A stretch of DNA of 64,000 nt from Leptolyngbya sp. SIOISBB (GTDB lineage Bacteria; Cyanobacteriota; Cyanobacteriia; Phormidesmidales; Phormidesmidaceae), in contig JAAHII010000001.1 of NCBI GenBank assembly GCA_010671905.1, forward strand, positions 6,534,026-6,598,025, read 5' to 3'. The position numbers were made by a program, and so were the translations under genes. This document shows positions 1 to 8,096 of the stretch, piece by piece (the stretch's first letter is position 1; each line of letters begins with the position of its first letter). The notes beneath the pieces are model-generated. The model saw only the letters and a list, made by a program, of their open reading frames with translations. It was not told the origin of the DNA and did no database searches.

Positions 1-377
1 AGGAGGAAGAAACCTACAACATCATTGCAGCCCACGGCTACTTTGGTCGATTGGTAGGGCGCACCAACGAAATCATTCTGGGGGTGAATGCCAATAGCCG
101 CAGCCTGCACTTCTTCCTGGCGGCTTGGCCGGTGATTGGGATCTGGTTCACGGCTCTCGGCATCAGCACGATGGCGTTCAACCTGAATGGGTTCAACTTT
201 AACCAGTCGGTGCTGGATTCGCAGGGCCGGGTGATTGGCACCTGGGCGGATGTGATCAACCGCGCCAACTTAGGCATGGAAGTGATGCATGAGCGCAACG
301 CCCACAACTTCCCGCTGGACCTGGCCTCAGGAGAGGCAACCCCAGTCGCGCTAAGTCAGATTGACATGATTCGTTAA
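1..377 (+). CDS. psbA: Photosystem II D1 protein, C-terminal part (window edge), altered Q_B loop
   Basis: Reading from base 3, the last 124 codons of D1, the reaction-centre subunit that binds P680, the Mn4CaO5 cluster and Q_B in the thylakoid membrane. Directly seen: the AAHGYFGRL segment, [20 protein letters not shown], and [15 protein letters not shown], so the cluster ligands equivalent to H332, E333, D342 and A344 are all kept, followed by a 16-residue tail of the kind removed by CtpA. Odd: between GRL (near residue 258) and NSRSLHFF the normal IFQYASFN is replaced by [13 protein letters not shown], in frame but 5 residues longer. That removes S264 and F265 of the Q_B/herbicide pocket; H252 and H272 remain. 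The N-terminal two thirds lie outside the window. Identity as D1 is secure; functionality is not. Confidence 0.95.
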   Translation, partial: EEETYNIIAAHGYFGRLVGRTNEIILGVNANSRSLHFFLAAWPVIGIWFTALGISTMAFNLNGFNFNQSVLDSQGRVIGTWADVINRANLGMEVMHERNAHNFPLDLASGEATPVALSQIDMIR

Positions 378-402
378 GTCATGTCGTTGTCGTGATGATT
401 GC

Positions 403-433
403 CACGCGCCTGCGATCGCAGGCGCGTTTTTTA
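403..433 (+). terminator. Rho-independent terminator of psbA
   Basis: A perfect palindrome, ACGCGCCTGC/GCAGGCGCGT around GATC, is followed by TTTTT about 25 bases after the psbA stop. The stem contains a HIP1 octamer. Confidence 0.85.
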
Positions 434-466
434 CATCTTCAGGATTCAGACAACAGCGTTAGGTGA

Positions 467-2119
467 CTACACCTGGGCCAAATGACGGTGGACAAACTGT
501 ACGCAAATGGAGCCTTCCCCGACACCGGAAGCCACCCGTTTCACTGAGCCATGGCGCACGTCACCCACCGCAAAAATACCGGGGACGTTGGTTTCGAGCA
601 AAAAGCGATCGCGTTCCAGCGGCCAGGGGGCATCTTTAGGCAGATCGGGACCGGTACAAATGAAGCCCCGCTCATCGCGTCCGACCACCCCGTGCAGCCA
701 GTCCGTACTAGGCACAGCGCCAATGAAAATGAACAGTGAGTTGGTCTCAAAAGTCTTGATTTCATCCGTTTGGGAATCTTTGACCAGAATTTTCTCTAAG
801 CGATCGCCGCCTTGGGCTTCTACCACACTGTGAAAGGGCAGGACGTCGATGTTATCGGTGCTCTCGATTTGGTCGATCAGATATTGGGACATGCTCTTCG
901 TCAGGGACTCACCCCGCACCAGTATCCGTACCCGCTTGGCAAATTTCGAGAAATACATCGCTGCCTGGCCTGCTGAGTTAGCGCCGCCAACCACATAGAC
1001 GTCTTCGCCTTCACAAGCCGCCGCTTCCGTTTGCGCCGCCCCGTAGTAGATCCCCGCTCCGGTAAACTGCTCAATCCCCGGCATCGATAATCGCCGCCAC
1101 GCCACCCCCATCGCCAAAATCATGGCATGGCAGCTAATTTCGCTGCCGTCCGCCAAGGTGATAATGCGGTAGGTATCTTCGACCCGAATGCCGGTGGCTT
1201 CTTGAGGGGCCAGGAGTTCTACCCCAAAGCGCTTGGCTTGGGTAACAGCGCGACGAGCCAGATCACTGCCACTCAGCCCGACGGGAAAACCCAGATAATT
1301 TTCAATGCGAGAACTGGTGCCCGCTTGACCGCCCGGAGCTTCTCGCTCAATCATGACGGTATGCAACCCCTCAGATGCACCGTAGACGGCGGCGGCCAGT
1401 CCCGCCGGGCCGCCGCCCACGATGACCAAGTCATAAAAAGGCTTAGCCGCTTCTGTTTGCATGCCGATTTGTTGGGCTAAGTCCGCAGGGCTCGGCTTCA
1501 CCAGTTTGTCACCGTCGGGTAACAGCACCAGCGGCAGGCAGGGATTATCTTTTTCCCCGGCATAGGTCACCAGTTGTTGGGCCTCAGAATTGCTCTCAAT
1601 ATCCAGCCAGCGATAGGGCACCTGGTTGCGAGCCAAAAAATCTCGCAGGGCATGGGATTGGGGCGACCAGCGATCGCTAATCACCTTAACTCCCCGAAAC
1701 TCGGGTTTGAAAGTGGCCTGCCAATCGTGCAGCAAATCATCCAGCACCGGGTAAAGCTTTTCCTCGGGCGGATCCCAGGGTTTGAGCAGATAATAGTCAA
1801 GTTGCGCCTGGTTAATCGCCTCGATCGCGGCATTGGTGTCGGCATAGGCTGTGAGTAAGGCCCGCTTAGCCAGGGGAAAGATCTCGCTCGCCTGTTGCAG
1901 GAATTCCACCCCGCTCATCATCGGCATCCGCTGATCTGCTAAGAAGAGGGCCACAGCGTCTCCCCGCAGCTTTAATTGCTGGACGGCCTCTAAGGCTTGG
2001 GTGCCCGAGTCGGCCCGCACAATGCGAAAGCGATCGCCATACTGCTTGCGCAAATCCCGAGCGATCGCTTGCAGCACCGCCGCATCGTCATCCACGGTTA
2101 AAATTACCGGTTTGTCCAT
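467..2119 (-). CDS. Response regulator receiver / glutaredoxin-like / thioredoxin-reductase-like fusion
   Basis: A 550-residue fusion. Residues 1-125 are a CheY-like receiver (acidic DDD at 10-12, phospho-acceptor D62 in LADQRMP, T90, K113). Residues about 143-222 look like a thioredoxin/glutaredoxin fold without a CxxC (KVISDRWSPQSHALRDFL). Residues 228-550 are a flavoprotein of the thioredoxin reductase family: FAD loop GGGPAG at 235-240, NAD(P)H loop VVGGANSAGQ, and a C-terminal GIFAVGDVR. The CxxC of true TrxB is replaced by AAQTEAAAC, as in the subfamily usually joined to cNMP or receiver domains, so its electron acceptor is unknown. The likely kinase partner is the cNMP-domain histidine kinase at 4117, on the other strand and separated by an MFS gene. 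Convergent with psbA. Confidence 0.88.
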   Translation of the reverse strand: MDKPVILTVDDDAAVLQAIARDLRKQYGDRFRIVRADSGTQALEAVQQLKLRGDAVALFLADQRMPMMSGVEFLQQASEIFPLAKRALLTAYADTNAAIEAINQAQLDYYLLKPWDPPEEKLYPVLDDLLHDWQATFKPEFRGVKVISDRWSPQSHALRDFLARNQVPYRWLDIESNSEAQQLVTYAGEKDNPCLPLVLLPDGDKLVKPSPADLAQQIGMQTEAAKPFYDLVIVGGGPAGLAAAVYGASEGLHTVMIEREAPGGQAGTSSRIENYLGFPVGLSGSDLARRAVTQAKRFGVELLAPQEATGIRVEDTYRIITLADGSEISCHAMILAMGVAWRRLSMPGIEQFTGAGIYYGAAQTEAAACEGEDVYVVGGANSAGQAAMYFSKFAKRVRILVRGESLTKSMSQYLIDQIESTDNIDVLPFHSVVEAQGGDRLEKILVKDSQTDEIKTFETNSLFIFIGAVPSTDWLHGVVGRDERGFICTGPDLPKDAPWPLERDRFLLETNVPGIFAVGDVRHGSVKRVASGVGEGSICVQFVHRHLAQV

Positions 2120-2675
2120 GACCCCATTCCCTCTTCGCAGCTACCTAAATCCACTGTTCATCAGTCCAATTGGGAGGCCGTCGCCAGGTCGCCAGGGCCA
2201 AGTGTGCCCTGCTGAATGACCCTGTGAAAGGCGGCGTGGCCTGCTCTCCGTAGATAGGATAACCCTTGTCTTCTCAGCTTGAATGTTCGCGATCACCCAA
2301 ATTACCCCCATCCGCAGGAGCCGCAGCTGCGGGCCTAAATCCCTCATCCCGTTTTTCTAAACCACAACGACAGATGCTTGCCCCCTTGCCGATCTGGTTC
2401 CTGAGCCATCACATCGCGATCGGTCGCACCGTCCAGCAGCAAGGGGATTACGCCTTGGGGACCGATTTCGGATTGACAGTAAGCTTCGTCCAGCGGTGAG
2501 GATTGAATCGGTTGTCCCAGAAGCATCACCCGCCAATGTTTCTGGGACAACCGACCGGCCTGTTCTCTAAATCATCCCGATCGCTGAATAATATCGATAG
2601 CGGGTATGGATGTTGTGCATCCTGCCAGCTGAGTCGTCGTGATAGGCTCAAGCTTCATTTCAGTGCCCTTGCCAT
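2120..2675. other. 556 bp intergenic region between divergent genes
   Basis: Shared upstream region of the receiver-TrxR fusion (minus) and the MFS gene (plus). Short ORFs exist on both strands, but none has a ribosome binding site or recognisable sequence. No clear palindrome was seen. It presumably carries both promoters. Confidence 0.5.
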
Positions 2676-3863
2676 ATGACTTCTGCCAAAATTCAGGTGA
2701 CGCTGTTGGCTCTGTGTCAGGCCCTAGCCATGACCACCAACACCATTCTCATTACGACTGCTGCCCTGATTGGCTATGCGTTGGCAGCGGATAAAGCCCT
2801 CGCCACGTTACCCTTAGCCGTGCGGCAAATCGCCACGATGACCGCAACGATTCCGGCCTCGTTACTGATGCAGCGTATCGGTCGGCGCGGCGGCTTTCTC
2901 ATCGGTACGCTGATCGGTATGGCGGGAGCTAGCGTCGGCATTTATAGCCTGGCGATCGCCCACTTCTGGCTGTTTACGATCGCGATGGGATTGTTGGGAA
3001 TTGCCAACAGTTTCGTTGGTTACTATCGCTTTGCCGCCGCCGATGTCGCCATTGACGCCTGGCGCTCCCAAGCGATTTCCTGGGTCATTGCGGGGGGCAT
3101 TATCGCCGCGATTCTCGGTCCGTGGTTGGCGACGGGGTCGCAAGGGTGGTTCAACAGTGAGCTGTACATCGGTGCTCTGGTTGCTGTGCTGGGCTTGCAA
3201 GTACTGACTAGTGCTTTATTGCTAGGGTTGCAGATTCCCCCAGTCGCAGTAGTCGCCACAGCCCAAAACGCTCGCCCGCTCGGGCAAATCATGCGGCAGC
3301 CGACCTTTTTGGTCGCGACCTTTGGCAGCATGATCAGCTACGGCATCATGGTGTTTGTCATGACAGCGACACCGCTGGCAATGTCCGCAGAACTCCACTC
3401 CTTTGACCAAACTGCATCCGTGATTCAGTGGCATGTGCTCGGCATGTTTGGGCCGTCATTAGTGACGGGCTGGCTGATTCAGCGATTTGGTGTATTAACG
3501 ATGATCCAAGCAGGGGCAGCGCTGACCCTGGGGTGCATGGCGGTGAATTTAGCGGGAACGAGTTTCTGGCATTTTGCGATCGCCCTCTTACTCCTCGGCT
3601 TGGGTTGGAATTTCATGTACGTCGGCTCCACCACCTTGCTGACGCAAACCCATACGCCAACCGAAAAAGGGAAAGTTCAAGCGGCCCACGATTTTCTCGT
3701 ATTTAGCTTTGTGGCCTTCGCGACGCTACTCTCAGGACGAGTGTTTTACCGGTTCGATTGGGCCTGGTTGAATCACCTGAGTTGGCCGCTCGTATTGCTG
3801 ACGCTGTTTACGGTGATTTGGCTGCAACAAACTCAACGGCGACAACCTCAGCAAGTCCGATAA
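2676..3863 (+). CDS. MFS transporter
   Basis: A 395-residue polytopic membrane protein with about 12 hydrophobic segments. The MFS signature LLMQRIGRRGGFLIGT lies after the second segment (residues about 63-78), and the second half contains ITGWLIQRFG-like and LLGLGWNFMYVGSTTLL motifs. Length and layout fit the major facilitator superfamily, in the branch that resembles YcaD/UMF1-type exporters. Substrate unknown. It sits between the receiver-TrxR fusion and the histidine kinase, so it may belong to the same redox or stress response, but it has its own start and a stem-loop downstream. No obvious Shine-Dalgarno; the ATG at 2676 is the only one that keeps the first membrane segment. Confidence 0.85.
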   Translation: MTSAKIQVTLLALCQALAMTTNTILITTAALIGYALAADKALATLPLAVRQIATMTATIPASLLMQRIGRRGGFLIGTLIGMAGASVGIYSLAIAHFWLFTIAMGLLGIANSFVGYYRFAAADVAIDAWRSQAISWVIAGGIIAAILGPWLATGSQGWFNSELYIGALVAVLGLQVLTSALLLGLQIPPVAVVATAQNARPLGQIMRQPTFLVATFGSMISYGIMVFVMTATPLAMSAELHSFDQTASVIQWHVLGMFGPSLVTGWLIQRFGVLTMIQAGAALTLGCMAVNLAGTSFWHFAIALLLLGLGWNFMYVGSTTLLTQTHTPTEKGKVQAAHDFLVFSFVAFATLLSGRVFYRFDWAWLNHLSWPLVLLTLFTVIWLQQTQRRQPQQVR

Positions 3864-3866
3864 AAT

Positions 3867-3902
3867 GCGATCCTCATCGCCATACCTGCAGGTTAGGATC
3901 GC
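3867..3902 (+). terminator. Stem-loop after the MFS gene
   Basis: Inverted repeat GCGATCCT/AGGATCGC begins 4 bases past the stop, with a smaller CCTGCAGG palindrome in its loop. There is no T tract, so this may be an RNA-stability hairpin rather than a terminator. Confidence 0.4.
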
Positions 3903-3963
3903 CCCCAGTAGAGCTGCAATGATTTGATGCGGGAGTTGCTTGAAAATACCGTCCCCAATCGTT

Positions 3964-3986
3964 AGGGTTTGGCACTGCCAAACCCT
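3964..3986 (+). terminator. Strong stem-loop upstream of the kinase gene
   Basis: Perfect 10 bp stem AGGGTTTGGC/GCCAAACCCT with loop ACT. It lies 130 bases before the kinase start and could end MFS read-through or belong to the kinase leader. Confidence 0.45.
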
Positions 3987-4116
3987 GACAGAAAACATTT
4001 CTTTCCTAGGACGGTGAGAGCCCTTAGCGGCTCAAATATAAGGGGAAGGGTCTCTAGCCCCCCTGGATTCGCATTTGCTGAGCTTCGCTTTTCTGGCCAA
4101 AAAATTGGGTGAAACT

Positions 4117-5523
4117 ATGCTGTGTTCAGAATCGTTATTGCAGATGAAGCCTTTCCAGGCGCTGTCCGCCGATCGCCTGCAGTGGATTTGCGATCGCGCC
4201 CAGCACCTTCACCTGGCGGCTGGGGAAGTGCTGGTTCGAGAGGGCGATCCCTCCCAAGGCTTCTTCATTCAACTGTGCGGTCAGATTACGGTCAGTCGCC
4301 AGGCCAATGGCGTCGATATGCCTGTCGGTCGTCATGAGAGTCCCTCCTTTTTTGGTGAGATTCAGGTACTGACCGAAGATGCTGTCCCCGTCACCCTCAC
4401 TGCCGATACAGAGACCGACCTCTATCGCCTGACCTGTAAAGACTTTTTAGAAGTGTTGCACAGCTGTCGAGAATTTGAGCGAGATATTTTTCGTACGGTG
4501 GGCGATCGGCTGAGGGGGCTGCAAACCTTCATCCAAACCCGAGAAAAAATGGCCGCACTGGGAACGTTGTCAGCTGGGCTCGCCCATGAACTAAACAATC
4601 CCGCTGCTGCCCTCGTCCGTGTGTTGAAAGATATCCAACCCGCCCTTTTGGAACTGCAGCGCATGAACCTGGTGTATGGCCAACAGCAGGTGGATGAGGC
4701 CCATACCGAGGAATGGTTAACAGTGCGCGATCAGGGCTTTGCCGCGATCGCCCAATCCCACCGCGATGCCCTAGCCCAAAGCGATTTAGAAGACGCCCTC
4801 ACCGACTGGCTAGAAGATTACGGCGTTGCGGAGCCCTGGCAACTGGCGGAACCGCTGGCCGCCGCCCAAATCCAGCCATCCACACTGGAGTCATTGGTGA
4901 CCCGGTGGCGAGACGAGACGACCGAACTGCGGGATATGGGGCTCCGTTGGCTGGCCCTCTCTTTTGACGTGATGGGGATGCTGAAAAACGGCCTAGAGGG
5001 TGCCGAGCGCATCTCGACCCTGGTACAGTCGATGAAATCTTATTCCTATATGGATCGGGCCGCCCAACAGCTGGTCAATATTCACGATGGGATTGAAGAC
5101 ACCCTGCGACTCTTTGCGTTCAAGCTTAAGCACGGTATTCAGATCAACCGCCACTACGAATCCGACTTGCCTCAGATCATGGCCTTTGGCAGTGAACTCA
5201 ACCAGGTCTGGACTAATTTGATCGACAATGCGATCGATGCCCTCAATGAAGGCAACCCTGACGGCAACCCGCCACAGATCACGATTCGCACCTGCAAAAA
5301 AGATTCGTATCTCCGGGTCGAAATTGAGGATAACGGGCCAGGGATTCCCCCTGAGGTGCAGACTCGCATCCTGGAGCCTTTCTTCACGACTAAGCCCATG
5401 GGTAAAGGCTCTGGACTGGGCCTCGATATTGTCCGCCGCATTGTGGAAAATCGCCACGGCGGCAGTCTAATGCTGGAATCGGTCCCCGGCAGCACCTGCT
5501 TTGCCGTCTTACTGCCTTTGTAG
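4117..5523 (+). CDS. Histidine kinase with N-terminal cyclic-nucleotide-binding domain
   Basis: Cytoplasmic sensor kinase of 468 residues from the ATG at 4117; an in-frame TTG at 4075 would add 14 residues and a second hydrophobic start that looks less natural. The first 125 residues form a Crp-like cNMP-binding beta-roll (AAGEVLVREGDPSQGFFIQLCGQI, then SFFGEIQVLTEDAVPVTLTA). The H box is ALGTLSAGLAHELNNP (H157 from this start), followed by N box NQVWTNLIDNAIDAL, G1 DNGPGIPPEVQTRILEPFFT and G2 GKGSGLGLDIVRRIV. There are no membrane segments. In cyanobacteria this architecture often occurs beside receiver-TrxR fusions like the one at 467-2119, so I infer that the two form a redox-linked two-component pair. 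Confidence 0.88.
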   Translation: MLCSESLLQMKPFQALSADRLQWICDRAQHLHLAAGEVLVREGDPSQGFFIQLCGQITVSRQANGVDMPVGRHESPSFFGEIQVLTEDAVPVTLTADTETDLYRLTCKDFLEVLHSCREFERDIFRTVGDRLRGLQTFIQTREKMAALGTLSAGLAHELNNPAAALVRVLKDIQPALLELQRMNLVYGQQQVDEAHTEEWLTVRDQGFAAIAQSHRDALAQSDLEDALTDWLEDYGVAEPWQLAEPLAAAQIQPSTLESLVTRWRDETTELRDMGLRWLALSFDVMGMLKNGLEGAERISTLVQSMKSYSYMDRAAQQLVNIHDGIEDTLRLFAFKLKHGIQINRHYESDLPQIMAFGSELNQVWTNLIDNAIDALNEGNPDGNPPQITIRTCKKDSYLRVEIEDNGPGIPPEVQTRILEPFFTTKPMGKGSGLGLDIVRRIVENRHGGSLMLESVPGSTCFAVLLPL

Positions 5524-5723
5524 AGAGGCGATCGCGCTACCACTCTTGGCATGATTCAAGTAATGCAAAATTTAGCCTTGGATTAAGATTGGATGCATCT
5601 TGATCGTGATGGGGGCAATCTACTCAGGACGAGGATTGCAAGCCGATCTGACTTTTATTGATCGCGCTTGCCTCTGAGCTAAAACGATAAACTAAACGAA
5701 TAACACCTGCCGCTAATGCCGCG

Positions 5724-6149
5724 ATGTCGTCTCAGCAAATCACGATTGAGTTACCGGAACCGGTTATGCGCCAACTCATGCGCATGGCAGCGGCGACCCA
5801 ACAACCCATCGAAGCATTGATAACGCAGAGTGTGTTAAGCAATTTGCCACCCTCTACCGACAATGCACCATCAGAACTGCAGGCTGAGCTACTAGCGATG
5901 CAAAGGCTCAGCAGCGAGGAGCTGTATGCGATCGCGCAGACACAAACGGCAACGGCTGCCAGCGATCGCCAAGTCGAGCTCTTAGAACGTCACGAAGACC
6001 ATCAATTCACGTCTGAAGAACGTCAGGAACTTAGCCGATTGCGCCAAGCTGCCGATCATCTGATGCTGCGTAAAGCTTATGCTTGGGCGCTCATTCGTTG
6101 GCGGGGACACAAACTTCCGGCTCTAAGCGATTTGCCGACACCGGCATGA
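5724..6149 (+). CDS. Conserved hypothetical protein, partner of the HNH nuclease
   Basis: A 141-residue hydrophilic, mostly helical protein. The start ITIELPEPVMRQLMRMAAATQQPIEALITQSV resembles a short beta strand plus helix-helix of ribbon-helix-helix type. The middle is acidic and Gln-rich; the end, RKAYAWALIRWRGHKLP, is basic. Its stop overlaps the start of the HNH gene (ATGA), so the two are translationally coupled. I recognise such pairs in cyanobacteria but no function. A DNA-binding antitoxin or nuclease-regulator role is inference only. Confidence 0.7.
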   Translation: MSSQQITIELPEPVMRQLMRMAAATQQPIEALITQSVLSNLPPSTDNAPSELQAELLAMQRLSSEELYAIAQTQTATAASDRQVELLERHEDHQFTSEERQELSRLRQAADHLMLRKAYAWALIRWRGHKLPALSDLPTPA

Positions 6150-6580
6150 GCATCTCCAGTCATCTGCGGCGACAAGTCATACAGGACGCTGATCATCGCG
6201 GCGAATACTGCCAAACTTCCTCACGGTTGACCGGCACGCCTCTGGTGATGGAACACATCCTGCCTCGTTCCTTAGGCGGTCGCGATGATCGTGAGAATCT
6301 GACTGCTGCCTGTTACCGATGTAATGAGTTTAAGGGAGCGAAAACTGAAGCTGTAGATCCGAAAACAGGTCAAATTGTGCCTCTATTCAATCCCCGAAGC
6401 GAGCGGTGGCAGACAAATTTTGTTTGGGGCAATGGTGGAACTCATATCATGGGCATAACCCCCATTGGGCGAGCAACTGTTATAACCTTGCGGCTAAATA
6501 ATGACAACCTTGTAGCAGCCAGGGCCATGTGGATTGAGTCTGGCTGGCATTCCCCTAACGTTGGACAGGCTGCTGAGTAG
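6146..6580 (+). CDS. HNH endonuclease
   Basis: A 144-residue protein starting at the ATG inside the ATGA overlap; an earlier in-frame ATG at 6083 lies inside the upstream gene. HNH core: MEHILPRSLGG, RDDRENLTAACYRCNEFKGAK, with the catalytic His in the EHI motif and metal/structural Cys pairs. The usual first zinc knuckle RCEYC reads RGEYC here, so one of four Cys ligands is Gly. Family members cut DNA nonspecifically or serve in restriction and mobile elements; the target is unknown. Confidence 0.8.
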   Translation: MSISSHLRRQVIQDADHRGEYCQTSSRLTGTPLVMEHILPRSLGGRDDRENLTAACYRCNEFKGAKTEAVDPKTGQIVPLFNPRSERWQTNFVWGNGGTHIMGITPIGRATVITLRLNNDNLVAARAMWIESGWHSPNVGQAAE

Positions 6581-6727
6581 TGTTCTCAGCAACACAGTTG
6601 CCCGTGAGCTTCCCCGTTGCACCATCACCATCTTGCAACGCCCCCTCTGTTGAGAAATTGGGTCTAGCTGCAACAAGCTGAGGCGCGATATCACTGCGAT
6701 AACAACCCAATCGCAGAGGATACCAAT

Positions 6728-6925
6728 ATGAATGTTTCCACTCTCTCCACCACTCACCCGACTGCTCGTCAACGTCGCCTCAAAGCGATTGTCAAATGTC
6801 TGGTCATTGAACTGGGCTATCTGGAGTACTGCCTTGCCGAAGGTTGGGAAGATGACCATGTTCAAACCGCCGCAGTGAGCCTTGATACTGCGATTGACTG
6901 TCTCAACGAACACTTATCTTCCTAA
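6728..6925 (+). CDS. Small conserved cyanobacterial protein
   Basis: A 65-residue protein with Thr/Ser-rich start, then a helical stretch LKAIVKCLVIELGYLEYCLAEGW. An HTAAVSL-like amphipathic second helix follows. No signal peptide or domain recognised. It is isolated between the HNH gene and a repeat cluster. Confidence 0.5.
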   Translation: MNVSTLSTTHPTARQRRLKAIVKCLVIELGYLEYCLAEGWEDDHVQTAAVSLDTAIDCLNEHLSS

Positions 6926-6947
6926 GGCGATCGCACCTCGCCTCACC

Positions 6948-7044
6948 TATCGCAGAATTCGGAATGCTGAGGTCGGAATTCGGAATTGAAAGGTTTGTCA
7001 GACGGCGATTACAGGGATCTGGAGTAATCTACCAAACTGCGGAT
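6948..7044 (+). repeat. Dispersed repeat family R1, copy 1 (degenerate)
   Basis: About 97 bp starting TATCGCAGAATTCGGAATG and ending ACCAAACTGCGG. Matches the other six R1 copies in this window (GAATGCGGAGGTCG core, then AATTGAAA, then ATCAAACTGCGG). Its right end runs into the hairpin at 7042. Confidence 0.6.
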
Positions 7045-7084
7045 CGCTGTGATATGCCACCCTTGGGGCCATATCACAGCGATC
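7042..7084. repeat. Perfect 15 bp inverted repeat
   Basis: GATCGCTGTGATATG and CATATCACAGCGATC face each other across 13 bases (7057-7069). No T tract. It sits at the right end of R1 copy 1, about 95 bases before the DUF4278 start. Confidence 0.75.
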
Positions 7085-7097
7085 AGTGAGAAAGAAC

Positions 7098-7131
7098 ACA
7101 CCTTTCTGCCAGGAAGCGGTCCGAAAGGTGT
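7098..7131 (+). promoter_or_regulatory. 5' leader stem-loop upstream of the DUF4278 gene
   Basis: ACACCTTTC/GAAAGGTGT stem with a 16-base loop, 46 bases before the ATG, followed by TTGTTTCT. It could be an attenuator or a stability element. Confidence 0.35.
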
Positions 7132-7176
7132 TGTTTCTATCAACAACAACGCACCCATTATGATGGAGCCCCCACC

Positions 7177-7353
7177 ATGAAACTCTCTTTTCTCGGTCAG
7201 TCTTACGAAGCGTCCATGCCTGCTGTCGAAGCTGCTGAAACCTCTGAGACCGCCACTTTCCTCGGTAAACCTTACGCCCGTAAGCAGTTCACAGTCGCGT
7301 TGCGTCAACCCAATGAAGAATTGACTTATCGCGGCGTTCGTTATCACCGCTAG
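7177..7353 (+). CDS. DUF4278 domain protein
   Basis: A 58-residue protein. It has the family layout: an N-terminal MKLSFLGQSYEA and a C-terminal LTYRGVRYHR joined by a short acidic linker. DUF4278 proteins are small, cyanobacterial and of unknown function. A good ribosome site is weak (ATGGAGCCCCCACC before ATG). A strong terminator follows at 7401. Monocistronic. Confidence 0.8.
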   Translation: MKLSFLGQSYEASMPAVEAAETSETATFLGKPYARKQFTVALRQPNEELTYRGVRYHR

Positions 7354-7400
7354 GGACACCGTCGCTGCTTTCCTCCTGCTCAACTCAAGTAAGACAACAC

Positions 7401-7434
7401 AGCCCCTTCGCCAATCATGGCGAAGGGGCTTTTC
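7401..7434 (+). terminator. Rho-independent terminator
   Basis: Perfect 12 bp stem AGCCCCTTCGCC/GGCGAAGGGGCT, loop AATCAT, then TTTT. Ends the DUF4278 transcript. Confidence 0.9.
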
Positions 7435-7518
7435 TCATGCCGATAGGAGCAGCATCCCTCGCACTCAGCCCCAATAATCTCCACACTCAATGGATATAAG
7501 CAAAACAAATGCAAGCAA

Positions 7519-7560
7519 TGTAACAATATCGTTACAAAATCTGTTACATTAATTTACATG
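7519..7560 (+). promoter_or_regulatory. HLR1-like (RpaB) repeats upstream of the light-harvesting-like gene
   Basis: Three direct repeats GTTACAAA (7531), GTTACATT (7543) and TTTACATG (7553). The last two are spaced by two bases, matching the HLR1 consensus (G/T)TTACA(T/A)(T/A)NN(G/T)TTACA(T/A)(T/A) in all but the final base. HLR1 is the site bound by RpaB in high-light-responsive cyanobacterial promoters. A TGTAAT element at 7573 could be the -10. Confidence 0.6.
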
Positions 7561-7592
7561 AAGAGCACATTCTTGTAATTGGGGTTGGTCCT

Positions 7593-7763
7593 ATGTACAC
7601 CACGCAACTAGACAATGGCGTTCTCAATGCTTATGCCGTCGAGCCGGAAATGTATCTGGCGGCATATCCTTCTCCAGAACAACAGCAGCGCTATGCCTTG
7701 CAGGGTGCGATCGCCACATTGTTGGTCACCGGTTTGTTCCTGGTGTCTTTGGCAGTGAGCTAA
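7593..7763 (+). CDS. ssl1498-family light-harvesting-like protein
   Basis: A 56-residue protein, too short for most gene finders. N-terminal MYTTQLDNGVLNAYAVEPEM, then AAYPSPEQQQRYALQG, then one membrane helix (IATLLVTGLFLVSLAVS). This layout is the cyanobacterial ssl1498-type light-harvesting-like family, single-helix thylakoid proteins related in outline to Hlips, but without the chlorophyll-binding ExNxR motif being obvious. The HLR1-like repeats upstream support light regulation. Confidence 0.7.
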   Translation: MYTTQLDNGVLNAYAVEPEMYLAAYPSPEQQQRYALQGAIATLLVTGLFLVSLAVS

Positions 7764-7828
7764 GGCCATTGAGGATTGAGATTCGCATCTGTTTCCACTT
7801 CACTTTTGATGCCTAAGGAGGCTTAGTT

Positions 7829-8026
7829 ATGTTTGCACCGGTTGTGGTTTTGACTCGTCGGCTCATGGGTACTCCGAAGTTCAATAAGGTGCGCGGCCAA
7901 GCGATCGCGCTGCATTCCAAGGTAATTACGAACTTCTGCAACCGGGTGGGCATTTCTAGTAAGGAACGTCAGGCGTTCATCCGCATGGCCCGTGACCACG
8001 GTAAAACGTTGGGTCTGCTGGCCTAA
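7829..8026 (+). CDS. Small conserved basic cyanobacterial protein
   Basis: A 65-residue basic protein (MFAPVVVLTRRLMG, KFNKVRGQAIALHSKVITNFC, ending ARDHGKTLGLLA). AAGGAGG lies 8 bases before the ATG. The family is widespread among cyanobacteria to my knowledge, always small and without a solved function. It follows the ssl1498-type gene by 65 bases, so co-transcription is possible. A terminator follows. Confidence 0.7.
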   Translation: MFAPVVVLTRRLMGTPKFNKVRGQAIALHSKVITNFCNRVGISSKERQAFIRMARDHGKTLGLLA

Positions 8027-8065
8027 CGCTCCGTCTTCAGTCTCCTGGAGTTTTCTTGGCGGTTG

Positions 8066-8096
8066 CCCCTGACCTTTTAGGTTGGGGGTTTTTTGT
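8066..8096 (+). terminator. Rho-independent terminator
   Basis: CCCCTGACCT/AGGTTGGGGG stem (two G-T wobbles), TTT loop, then TTTTTT. Ends the small basic protein transcript. Confidence 0.85.

Noticed and set aside
1-377. psbA as a rogue or far-red D1
   Set aside because: The Mn-cluster ligands are intact and no far-red cluster genes are nearby; only the Q_B loop is odd.
2141-2550. Short ORFs on both strands upstream of the receiver-TrxR gene
   Set aside because: No ribosome site, no family, and they overlap each other.
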